Assembly: GCA_946480555.1 (NCBI GenBank)
Contig: CAMLLE010000095.1
Coordinates: forward strand, 1 to 8,802
Source of the DNA: an uncultured Verrucomicrobia subdivision 3 bacterium
Lineage (GTDB): Bacteria > Verrucomicrobiota > Verrucomicrobiae > Limisphaerales > CAMLLE01
Length of the DNA stretch: 8,802 nt
Direction: 5' to 3'
Below are positions 1 through 6,133 of the stretch, one piece after another. A program made the translations under genes and the position numbers. Under the pieces are notes generated by a model that was not told the DNA's origin, did not search any database, and worked only from the letters and a program-made list of their open reading frames with translations. How positions within the stretch are numbered: the stretch's first letter is position 1; each line of letters starts with the position of its first letter.

Positions 1-99
1 TATTTGAACATCCACCCGGACATCATCAAGGAACCTGAAGCTGATTCGGTGGTGGAAATGGATTCCACGGCACCGCGCACGGCGCTGCGCACCCAATGA
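1..99 (+). CDS. ftsI: C-terminal end of a class B penicillin-binding protein (probably FtsI), partial
   Basis: This is the last 32 codons of a gene that begins before the window, read in frame 1 and ending at TGA 97-99. The visible tail starts YLNIHPDI and continues with an acidic, Pro- and Thr-containing stretch. A Tyr-Leu-x-(I/V)-x-Pro-Asp segment is typical of the end of the transpeptidase domain of division PBPs, just after the helix that follows the KTG motif. This resemblance is recalled, not searched. The position directly upstream of a murF-mraY cluster supports FtsI, the septal transpeptidase partner of FtsW. Its stop overlaps the next start as ATGA, so translation is probably coupled. 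No catalytic motif lies inside the window, so another PBP or an unrelated protein cannot be excluded. Confidence 0.55.
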   Translation, partial: YLNIHPDIIKEPEADSVVEMDSTAPRTALRTQ

Positions 100-842
100 A
101 CCAACCGTATTTCAAACCTCACCTGTTCGGCATGCTGGCGGGATTGTTTCTCGCCTCCGGCCTGGTGGCGTCGTCCATGTTTGCCACGGGCGCATGGTTG
201 AAGATCCGCAACACGCAATTCATCACCGTCAAAGGTTCCGCGCGAAAGAACATCGAATCGGACCTCGTCATCTGGCGCGGCTCGTTCTCTGTCGAAGCGC
301 CCACGTTGCTTGAGGCACAGCGCAAATTGCGGGACGATCGCAGCCGCGTTGAAGCGTTTCTGGCGGCGAAAGGCGTCACCAATGCCGCGTTCACACCGAT
401 TCACATTTCGGAGAATTACGCCACGGTCAAAGACCCCGCTGGATTGACCACGCAGCAACGCACGGTCGGTTATCGGCTCTCGCAAAGTTTGCAGATCGAA
501 TCCACGGAAGTGGATCGCATCGTCAATCTGGACCGTGAATCTGTGGAGCTGGTTGAGGCGGGCGTGCTGTTCATGCCGCAATCGCCGGAGTTCATCTTCA
601 CGCGCGCTTCCGAAGCGAAAGTGGAGATGCTGGCGGAGGCGACGAAGGACGCGCGCGAACGTGCCCGGCAAATTTCCGAGCAGGGGAATCGCGCCGTGGA
701 ATCGCTGCATTCCGCGGACATGGGCGTGTTTCAAATCACGCCGATGCATGGCGTGACCACGAGTTGGGAAGGCATGAACGACACCAGCTCGCGGCAGAAG
801 ACGATCACCGCCGTGGTCACGGCAACGTTCGCTTTGAAATAA
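96..842 (+). CDS. Membrane-anchored SIMPL (DUF541) domain protein
   Basis: The product is 248 aa. Residues about 11-36 form one hydrophobic segment (FGMLAGLFLASGLVASS and on), an uncleaved anchor or signal peptide, so the rest should lie in the periplasm. From about residue 42 it looks like a SIMPL domain: an opening ITVKGSARKNIESD strand, a middle region with repeated amphipathic helices (RKLRDDRSRVEAFLAAKGV; KVEMLAEATKDARERARQ), and a closing TAVVTATFALK strand. SIMPL/YggE-type proteins are envelope proteins of poorly defined role, some linked to oxidative stress, so no reaction is assigned. The ATG at 96 overlaps the upstream TGA at 97-99, and murF starts one base after this gene's TAA. 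It therefore sits inside the operon, in the place where murE usually stands. The domain call is by eye. Confidence 0.75.
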   Translation: MNQPYFKPHLFGMLAGLFLASGLVASSMFATGAWLKIRNTQFITVKGSARKNIESDLVIWRGSFSVEAPTLLEAQRKLRDDRSRVEAFLAAKGVTNAAFTPIHISENYATVKDPAGLTTQQRTVGYRLSQSLQIESTEVDRIVNLDRESVELVEAGVLFMPQSPEFIFTRASEAKVEMLAEATKDARERARQISEQGNRAVESLHSADMGVFQITPMHGVTTSWEGMNDTSSRQKTITAVVTATFALK

Positions 843-843
843 C

Positions 844-2235
844 GTGGATACCCGCGATCTCAATTTCGTTCTCAGCGCCTGCGCCGGGCAGCTTGTGCGC
901 GGACCGAAGACTGCCGCGATCGAACGCGTTTGCACCGATTCGCGCCAGGCGCGCGCCGGCGATTTGTTCGTTGCCATTCCCGGTGAGCGCCACGACGCGC
1001 ATGCGTTTCTGCCGGACGTCATGCGCCAGGGTGCGCGCGCGATGCTGGTGGAGAAGGGGCGCGTGATTGCGGAACTGCCGGACTGCAGCGTGGTGGCGGT
1101 GGACAACACGCGGCGCGCACTCGGCCAGCTCGCGGCCAGGTATCGCCAGGATTTCACGGTGCCAGCGATCGCGGTCGGCGGTTCCAACGGGAAGACCACG
1201 ACCAAGGAACTCATCGCCTCGGTCTTGCGCCAGAAGCTGGCGACGCTGTGGAGCGAAGCCAGTTTCAACAACGACATCGGCGTGCCGCTCACGTTGCTGC
1301 GGCTGGAAAGCTCGCATCAGGCCGCGGTTTTCGAAGTCGGCACGAATCATCCGGGTGAACTGGAACAACTGGTCCGCTGGGTGCAGCCCAAGTTCGGCGT
1401 GATCACAAACATCGCGCGCGAGCATCTGGAATTCTTTGGCGACCTCGCGGGCGTGGCCAAAGAGGAAGGTGCGCTGGCGGAACTTCTGCCCGTGAATGGA
1501 ACGTTGTTCATCAATGGCGACAACGAATGGACGCCGCAGATTCTGAAGCGCACGAATGCGAAGGTTGTCCGAATCGGGTTGAACGAAGCCAATGAATGGC
1601 GCGCGGCCGGGCTGCGTTTGGACAAGGCTGGAACCAGCTTCCGCGTCCAGACTTCGCGCGAGGAATTCGCGGGCGAATACCGCATTCAATTGCTCGGACG
1701 GCATCAAGTGACAAACGCGATGTTCGCGATTGCGCTCGGCGCGGAACTTGGCTTGAGCCGCGAGGAAATCCAGCGCGGGCTGGCCGCGTGCGAGCCGCCG
1801 AAGATGCGCCTGCAAGTTTGGGAGCTGAACGGCGTCCGCGTGCTGGATGATGCTTACAACGCCAACACGGATTCCGTCCTCGCTGCGTTGGAAACGTTGC
1901 GCGACCTGCCTTTCCGCGGACGACGCGTGGCGGTGCTGGGCGATATGGCTGAACTGGGGCAGCACACAGAATCCGCGCATCTGGAAGTGGGCCGTCGCGC
2001 GGCGGAGCTGGGCGTGGAACAGTTGTTTGTCGTCGGGCGCATGGCTTCAGTGATGGCGCGGGCGGCGCGCGAAGCGGGGTTGATGCGCGTGCTGGAATTC
2101 CAGGATGTGGAGCCCGCTGCGGTCGCGGTGAAGCAGTTTCTGAAACCGGGCGACGTATTGTTGTTGAAGGCGTCGCGGTCATCGCGCCTGGAGCGCATTT
2201 CGGAATTGCTGCGCGGCGAAGGGCGAAAGAATTGA
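844..2235 (+). CDS. murF: UDP-N-acetylmuramoyl-tripeptide--D-alanyl-D-alanine ligase
   Basis: MurF joins D-Ala-D-Ala to the UDP-MurNAc tripeptide using ATP, the last cytoplasmic step in building the pentapeptide precursor. The 463-aa length is normal. Visible motifs are an N-terminal substrate domain with TDSRQARAGDLFVAIPGE; the ATP P-loop GGSNGKTTTKE at residues 112-122; SFNNDIG at 140-146; EVGTNHPGE at 164-172 (Glu for Mg2+); TNIAREHLEFFGD at 188-200 with His194; the DDAYNAN motif at 335-341; and VAVLGDMAELG in the C-terminal domain. The start is GTG 844, one base after the SIMPL stop; no clear ribosome binding site is seen, so re-initiation after the previous gene is likely. One oddity: where E. 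coli MurF has the second lysine of VAKAKGEIF, this protein has VAKEEGAL, giving Glu208. Identity is very secure. Confidence 0.97.
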   Translation: MDTRDLNFVLSACAGQLVRGPKTAAIERVCTDSRQARAGDLFVAIPGERHDAHAFLPDVMRQGARAMLVEKGRVIAELPDCSVVAVDNTRRALGQLAARYRQDFTVPAIAVGGSNGKTTTKELIASVLRQKLATLWSEASFNNDIGVPLTLLRLESSHQAAVFEVGTNHPGELEQLVRWVQPKFGVITNIAREHLEFFGDLAGVAKEEGALAELLPVNGTLFINGDNEWTPQILKRTNAKVVRIGLNEANEWRAAGLRLDKAGTSFRVQTSREEFAGEYRIQLLGRHQVTNAMFAIALGAELGLSREEIQRGLAACEPPKMRLQVWELNGVRVLDDAYNANTDSVLAALETLRDLPFRGRRVAVLGDMAELGQHTESAHLEVGRRAAELGVEQLFVVGRMASVMARAAREAGLMRVLEFQDVEPAAVAVKQFLKPGDVLLLKASRSSRLERISELLRGEGRKN

Positions 2236-2268
2236 TGTGAGTGCGGCACCCACGCATTTCAGAGAATT

Positions 2269-2432
2269 GGGAGCGCAGCCGTCCCGGCTGCTTCAGCCGG
2301 CGTCCCGCCGGCCGGCCTGGCGTATGGAGAAAGACTGTGCGTCGGACAAGTTTAGCGCTCCCGTGATTTCGGCGGGACGCCGAAATCTGCATGCGGGACG
2401 CCTGCGCTCCCCATCGGGACGGGCGCGCTCCC
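2269..2432. repeat. Inverted-repeat-rich spacer element between murF and mraY
   Basis: The 207-bp gap between murF and mraY holds a modular palindromic element. It opens with GGGAGCGC (2269-2276), and the complement GCGCTCCC recurs three times, at 2355-2362, 2404-2411 and 2425-2432, so the outer arms can pair. Inside are hairpins: CCGGCTG (2284-2290) with CAGCCGG (2294-2300), loop CTT; CCGGCG (2297-2302) with CGCCGG (2306-2311), which competes with the first; and the strongest at 2365-2387. The short word GGGACG recurs at 2375-2380, 2395-2400 and 2415-2420. I see no gene here and no T-run after a stem. It looks like a dispersed verrucomicrobial repeat and not a simple terminator; the taxonomic recall is unverified. 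Confidence 0.7.
2365..2387. repeat. Perfect 10-bp hairpin within the murF-mraY spacer
   Basis: The left arm GATTTCGGCG (2365-2374) and right arm CGCCGAAATC (2378-2387) are perfectly complementary around a 3-base loop, GGA. It is the strongest stem in the spacer and lies 55 bp before the mraY start. No run of T follows, so intrinsic termination is not supported. Possible roles are RNA stability, mRNA processing or attenuation between murF and mraY, or simply a module of the surrounding repeat. Confidence 0.7.
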
Positions 2433-2442
2433 AGATATTTCG

Positions 2443-3627
2443 ATGCTGTATTTCCTGAGTCAGAAGTTGATGGAGTGGTCGGCAGGCACGGGCTGGGAAG
2501 AAACCTTCTCGGCGCTGCGCCTGTTCAAGTACATCACTGTGCGCGCGGCGGGCGCGGCGGTGACGGCGCTGGCATTGAGCTGGTGGCTGGGGCCGAAGGT
2601 GATTCGCTGGCTGCAACGGCTCAAGTTCGGCCAGGAATACAAGGACATCGCGGATCAGCACGGCGAATTCGACACGCGCATCATCAGCAAGAAGGGCACG
2701 CCGACCATGGGCGGCATTCTGATTGTGGCCGTGCTTGCGGCGACGACGTTGTTGTGGACGGCGTGGAATCCGTTGGTGGAATTGACGCTGCTCGCAGTGC
2801 TGGTGCTGGCGGGACTAGGGTTTTACGACGATTACGCAAAGATCACGCAGCAAACGGGGCACGGCACCAAGCCGCAGGTGAAGCTTTGGGTGCAGGTGAT
2901 TCTTGGCGGGTTCGTCGCGGTTTACCTGTGGCAACTGCCGGCGCAGAGCTGGTTGAAGTTTCCGGAAAGCAAAGACGTCCTTCCGAACAATCTCGTGAGC
3001 GTGATGATGGTGCCGTTTTACAAATACCCGATCCAGATCGGCGCGGTCGCCGGGTTGCTGCTGACGACGCTGGCGATCGTCGGCAGTTCGAACGCGGTGA
3101 ACCTGACGGACGGCCTCGATGGCCTGGCGATCGGTTGCACGCTGATCGTGTCGTTTGTGTTCCTGATCGTGACCTACATCGCGGGCAACTTCCGCGCGGC
3201 GGAATATCTGCAAGTGCCCTACGTGTCGGGCGCGGGCGAGTTGACGGTGTTTTGCGCAGCGATGATCGGCGCGGGGCTGGGTTTTCTATGGTTTAACTGT
3301 CATCCGGCGCGGGTGTTCATGGGCGACACTGGATCGCTGGCCCTGGGTGGCGCGCTCGGATTGATGGCGGTGCTGGTGCATCAACCGTTTCTGCTGGTGA
3401 TTGCGGGTGGCGTGTTTGTGATGGAAGCGGCGTCGGTGATCGTGCAGCGGCAATGGTTTCGTTACACGCGCAAGAAATACGGCACTGGAAGGCGCGTGTT
3501 TTTGATGGCGCCGATCCACCATCATTTCGAGAAGAAGGGCTGGTATGAATCGCAGGTGGTGATGCGGTTTTACATTTTGTGCGTGCTCTTTGCAGTGGTG
3601 GCGCTGAGCACGCTGAAAATTCGATGA
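2443..3627 (+). CDS. mraY: Phospho-N-acetylmuramoyl-pentapeptide-transferase
   Basis: MraY transfers phospho-MurNAc-pentapeptide to undecaprenyl phosphate on the inner face of the cytoplasmic membrane, making lipid I. The protein is 394 aa, somewhat longer than the 360 of E. coli, and has about ten hydrophobic segments. Family signatures are clear: KKGTPTMGG in the first cytoplasmic loop; GFYDDYAK with Asp129-Asp130; NAVNLTDGLDGLA at 217-229; HPARVFMGDTGSLALGG with Asp295, matching the third catalytic Asp; and PIHHHFE with the triple His at 359-361. The chosen ATG 2443 gives an N-terminus with the expected first membrane helix. No good ribosome binding site is seen before it, and the hairpin-rich spacer ends only ten bases upstream. 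murD would usually follow; only a remnant does. Confidence 0.97.
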   Translation: MLYFLSQKLMEWSAGTGWEETFSALRLFKYITVRAAGAAVTALALSWWLGPKVIRWLQRLKFGQEYKDIADQHGEFDTRIISKKGTPTMGGILIVAVLAATTLLWTAWNPLVELTLLAVLVLAGLGFYDDYAKITQQTGHGTKPQVKLWVQVILGGFVAVYLWQLPAQSWLKFPESKDVLPNNLVSVMMVPFYKYPIQIGAVAGLLLTTLAIVGSSNAVNLTDGLDGLAIGCTLIVSFVFLIVTYIAGNFRAAEYLQVPYVSGAGELTVFCAAMIGAGLGFLWFNCHPARVFMGDTGSLALGGALGLMAVLVHQPFLLVIAGGVFVMEAASVIVQRQWFRYTRKKYGTGRRVFLMAPIHHHFEKKGWYESQVVMRFYILCVLFAVVALSTLKIR

Positions 3628-3628
3628 T

Positions 3629-3686
3629 TGCGGAGTGCGGAATTGGAGACGACTGAGAACTGAAAACTGAAAACTGAGAACTTTAG
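3629..3686. repeat. Degenerate heptamer tandem repeat after mraY
   Basis: Directly after the mraY stop come TGCGGAG (3629-3635), TGCGGAA (3636-3642) and the related TTGGAGA (3643-3649). Then, after two bases, the period-7 run ACTGAGA, ACTGAAA, ACTGAAA, ACTGAGA fills 3652-3679, followed by a decayed ACTTTAG. The period is exactly 7 bp. TGCGGAA units also form the array after murB, at the same offset from a stop codon. Confidence 0.85.
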
Positions 3687-3692
3687 ACGGCA

Positions 3693-3992
3693 GTGAATTT
3701 GAGCTGGAAAACAGTGTTCGAACGATCGATTTCCGCGCCCCAGGCGGGCCGGGTTGAATGCGTTCCTTTTACTCCTTGCACCGCAGGGGGTTCGTTGTTA
3801 GAAGCAGAGCCAGAAGCGGCAGAAAATGCGGTGCCCAGCGATGTAGTTTTGCTTTCACCCGCTTGTTCCAGCTTTGACCTGTTTCAAGACCGTCAACCCC
3901 GAGGCGAGCGGATTTGCAGCCGGGTGAAATCAATTAGTTGGGGTAAGCAGTTGGCGAACCCCAATATGAGCGGCAGATTGTTCGATCCTTGA
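3693..3992 (+). pseudogene. murD: murD remnant (C-terminal fragment of UDP-MurNAc-L-Ala:D-Glu ligase)
   Basis: This 99-codon frame (GTG 3693, stop 3990-3992) contains the end of a MurD protein. Codons about 34-81 read as SLLEAEPEAAENAV, then PSDVVLLSPACSSFDLF, then QDRQPRGERICSRVKSI. This matches the MurD C-terminus, in E. coli roughly PGDVVLLSPACASLDQF followed by an RG motif and a final helix. It also sits exactly where murD usually lies, between mraY and ftsW. Everything before that is gone: no P-loop, no central ATPase domain, none of the roughly 350 N-terminal residues. The usual PGD has become PSD, and the first ~30 codons do not look like MurD. The 491-bp spacer also looks less GC-rich than its neighbours, as expected for decaying DNA. 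Ligase activity is impossible from this fragment. A short expressed peptide cannot be ruled out but is unlikely. Confidence 0.75.
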
Positions 3993-4093
3993 ACCGTGGG
4001 GCTGATGGCTGCCGAAAGAACAGAATTTTTCGCGCTGAAGTTTTTGAGGGAAGACTTCGGAGCGAAACAACGCATATCCATTCCTCAAAAGAA

Positions 4094-4108
4094 GGCGCCG
4101 CGAGCGCC
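4094..4108 (+). promoter_or_regulatory. Small hairpin just upstream of the LysM gene start
   Basis: GGCGC (4094-4098) and GCGCC (4104-4108) can pair around a 5-base loop, ten bases before the ATG at 4119. The stem is only 5 bp, so function is uncertain; it could shape access to the start codon. The rest of 3993-4118 shows no gene, no clear promoter and no strong ribosome binding site. Confidence 0.25.
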
Positions 4109-4118
4109 GTGAAAACAA

Positions 4119-4988
4119 ATGAATAACTCGAGTCCGTTTGCCAGCTCCACGCCGGAGCCAAAAAATACCAGCCGAAGCCGCGTGCGCCTCGCGGTGTTCT
4201 GCGTGCTGTCGGTGAACATCGCCGGCCTGCTCACGCTCCTGCTCACCAACGGCTGCCGCAAGCCTGACCCCGAACCGCTGCCGCCGGAACCGACCAATAC
4301 TTTCTCCGATTTCCCGCCGCTGGAGCCCGGCACAAATGTGGACACCGCGCTGTTGCCGACGAACGCGCCCGATCCGTTGCTTGCCCAGCCCAGCAATGTT
4401 CCCCCGATCGATCCGTTCGCGGCTCAGCCGCCGGTTCAACCACAACCGACGCCGACTTACACGCCGGAACCGGTTCAAACGTTCCAACCGGCCACGCAGG
4501 AATACACCGTTGTGAAGGGCGACACCTTCTCCGGCATCGCGAAAAAATATCCGGGCGTCTCTGTGCGCGCGCTGCAAGATGCGAATCCGAACGTGCAGCC
4601 GACGCGGTTGAAGATCGGTCAGAAGATTGTAATCCCAGCTCCGAGCGTAGGCAGCAGCACAGGGGTTGCGCCGCAATTCTCGCCTGAACCCGCCGCCACG
4701 GAAGGCCGCACCTACACGGTGAAGGCTGGCGACACGCTCACGGGAATCGCCAGGCGCAACGGCGTCAGTGTCCGCGCCATTCGCAACGCGAATAATCTGA
4801 GAACGGATCGAATCAACGTCGGCCAGAAGCTGAAGATTCCCGCGCGCGCATCGGCGAACGGTGTGACGCCGCTGCCCACGCCTCCGCCGGGACTGGAAGC
4901 TCCGGTTCCTTCTCCATCGCCGGCGCCGTTCACGAACGAGTCTGCCCCGGCTGCACCTGGCACGCTGACCCCTCCCGGGCAGCTGTAA
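4119..4988 (+). CDS. Secreted or membrane-anchored protein with two LysM domains
   Basis: The product is 289 aa. A basic N-terminus (RSRVR at 19-23) is followed by a hydrophobic segment at 24-43 and then LLLTNGC with Cys46, which resembles but does not fully match a lipoprotein box. The protein is therefore probably anchored outside the cytoplasmic membrane. Residues ~47-128 and ~242-289 are Pro-rich, low-complexity linkers. Two LysM domains are clear: 129-173 (YTVVKGDTFSGIAKKY to KIGQKIVIP) and 199-241 (YTVKAGDTLTGIARRN to VGQKLKIP). LysM binds GlcNAc-containing glycans such as peptidoglycan. No catalytic domain is visible, so it may be a wall-binding scaffold. It lies 29 bp before ftsW, suggesting a link to division or septal wall. 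The start is ATG 4119, with no strong ribosome binding site. Confidence 0.85.
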   Translation: MNNSSPFASSTPEPKNTSRSRVRLAVFCVLSVNIAGLLTLLLTNGCRKPDPEPLPPEPTNTFSDFPPLEPGTNVDTALLPTNAPDPLLAQPSNVPPIDPFAAQPPVQPQPTPTYTPEPVQTFQPATQEYTVVKGDTFSGIAKKYPGVSVRALQDANPNVQPTRLKIGQKIVIPAPSVGSSTGVAPQFSPEPAATEGRTYTVKAGDTLTGIARRNGVSVRAIRNANNLRTDRINVGQKLKIPARASANGVTPLPTPPPGLEAPVPSPSPAPFTNESAPAAPGTLTPPGQL

Positions 4989-5017
4989 GGGCGTGGGCGC
5001 GCTGGTGCTGACCGAAA

Positions 5018-6133
5018 ATGAAAGTTGCCGTCACAACGCTTGTTTTTTGCGTCGCCGCTCTGCTGGCGTTGGGGATGGTGATGCTCTACAGCTCCAGCAT
5101 GACGCAGGTGGGGGCGGATTACCTCGTCCGCCAAAGCATCTGGTGCGTGGCCGGAATTGCCGCCTGCGTGCTCGCGGCCGCTGTTGATTACCGGCTTCTG
5201 AAGAAATACTGGTGGGTGGTCCTGGGGCTCGCGCTCGTGCTGCTCGCGGCAGTGCTGGGCGTGGGCCAGCGAATCAACGGCGCCCGCCGCTGGCTGGCAG
5301 TGGGGCCGTTGAATCTCCAGGTCTCTGAAATTGGGAAGATCGCGTTGATCATCGCCCTCGCGTGGTATGGCGAACATTTCCAGCGCCAGATGGGAACCTT
5401 CAAACGCGGCATTCTGTTTCCGGCGTTGATCATCCTTCCCGTTCTCGCGCTGATCTTCGTTGAACCGGATCGCGGCACGACGATTCTCCTCGCGGCGGTG
5501 ACGGCTGGAATGCTGCTCGTCGCCGGCGTGCGCTGGAGCTATTTCATTCCGCCCGTCATTGCTGGAATCGCAGGCATCACCTATTCGATCATTCACGATC
5601 CGATGCGCATGAAGCGCATCTTCAGCTGGCTTTACCTTGAGGAAAACAAGGAAGGCGTCGGCTACCAGGCTTACCAGGCGATGCTCGCGCTGGGCGCCGG
5701 CGGCTGGATGGGATTGGGACTGGGCAACGGGCGGCAGAAACGCGGCTTCGTTCCGGAGCATCACACGGATTTCATCCTGTCGATCATTGGTGAAGAACTG
5801 GGATTGATCGCGACGCTGCTCGTCGTGCTGGCGTTTTTGATCATCGTGGTTTGTGGACTCTACATCGCGTATCGCGCGCGCGACACGTTCGGGCTTTTGC
5901 TCGCGGTTGGGATCACGCTGTTAATCGGCCTGCAGGCGGCGATCAACATTGGCGTCGTCACCAGCGCGCTGCCGAACAAGGGACTGCCGCTTCCGTTCAT
6001 CAGTTATGGCGGATCCAATCTGCTGGCGATGCTGGCCTGCGTGGGATTGCTGCTGAGCGTGGCGCGCCGCGCGCGGGTGATTGAACCTTTGATGGAACGC
6101 CCGATTGAAGTTCGGGAGGTGCAACCCGCATGA
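5018..6133 (+). CDS. ftsW: SEDS-family peptidoglycan glycosyltransferase FtsW
   Basis: FtsW polymerises lipid II into glycan strands at the septum, working with the class B PBP FtsI. The protein is 371 aa with about ten membrane segments. Family features in order are an early helix with GMVMLYSSS; GQRINGARRWLAVGPLNLQVSE at the usual loop position; EPDRGTTILLA; YQAYQAMLALGAGGWMGLGLG; the PEHHTDFILSIIGEELG loop with Asp251, aligning with the catalytic Asp of SEDS enzymes; and LPLPFISYGGSN at 323-334. Sequence alone separates FtsW from RodA poorly, but the location next to murG and murB in a dcw cluster favours FtsW. The start is ATG 5018. The TGA stop overlaps the murG ATG as ATGA, so the two are probably translationally coupled. 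Confidence 0.95.
   Translation: MKVAVTTLVFCVAALLALGMVMLYSSSMTQVGADYLVRQSIWCVAGIAACVLAAAVDYRLLKKYWWVVLGLALVLLAAVLGVGQRINGARRWLAVGPLNLQVSEIGKIALIIALAWYGEHFQRQMGTFKRGILFPALIILPVLALIFVEPDRGTTILLAAVTAGMLLVAGVRWSYFIPPVIAGIAGITYSIIHDPMRMKRIFSWLYLEENKEGVGYQAYQAMLALGAGGWMGLGLGNGRQKRGFVPEHHTDFILSIIGEELGLIATLLVVLAFLIIVVCGLYIAYRARDTFGLLLAVGITLLIGLQAAINIGVVTSALPNKGLPLPFISYGGSNLLAMLACVGLLLSVARRARVIEPLMERPIEVREVQPA
6114..6119 (+). promoter_or_regulatory. Shine-Dalgarno site for murG
   Basis: GGGAGG lies 10 bases before the murG ATG at 6130, within the end of ftsW. It is the only strong ribosome binding site I see in the window. It supports the ATG at 6130 as the murG start, which overlaps the ftsW stop. 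Confidence 0.75.

Noticed and set aside
817..1980. A 387-codon open frame on the - strand opposite murF
   Set aside because: murF on the + strand has full family motifs over the same bases. The antisense product is Arg/His/Gln-rich with no recognisable domain, as expected from a GC-rich shadow frame.
2365..2387. Rho-independent terminator after murF
   Set aside because: The 10-bp stem is strong but no T-run follows on either strand, and it lies 130 bp after the stop among other hairpins.
2391..3296. A 301-codon + strand frame overlapping mraY in another register
   Set aside because: mraY is unmistakable in its own frame; this product is Arg/Gly-rich, shows no family features and starts in the repeat spacer.
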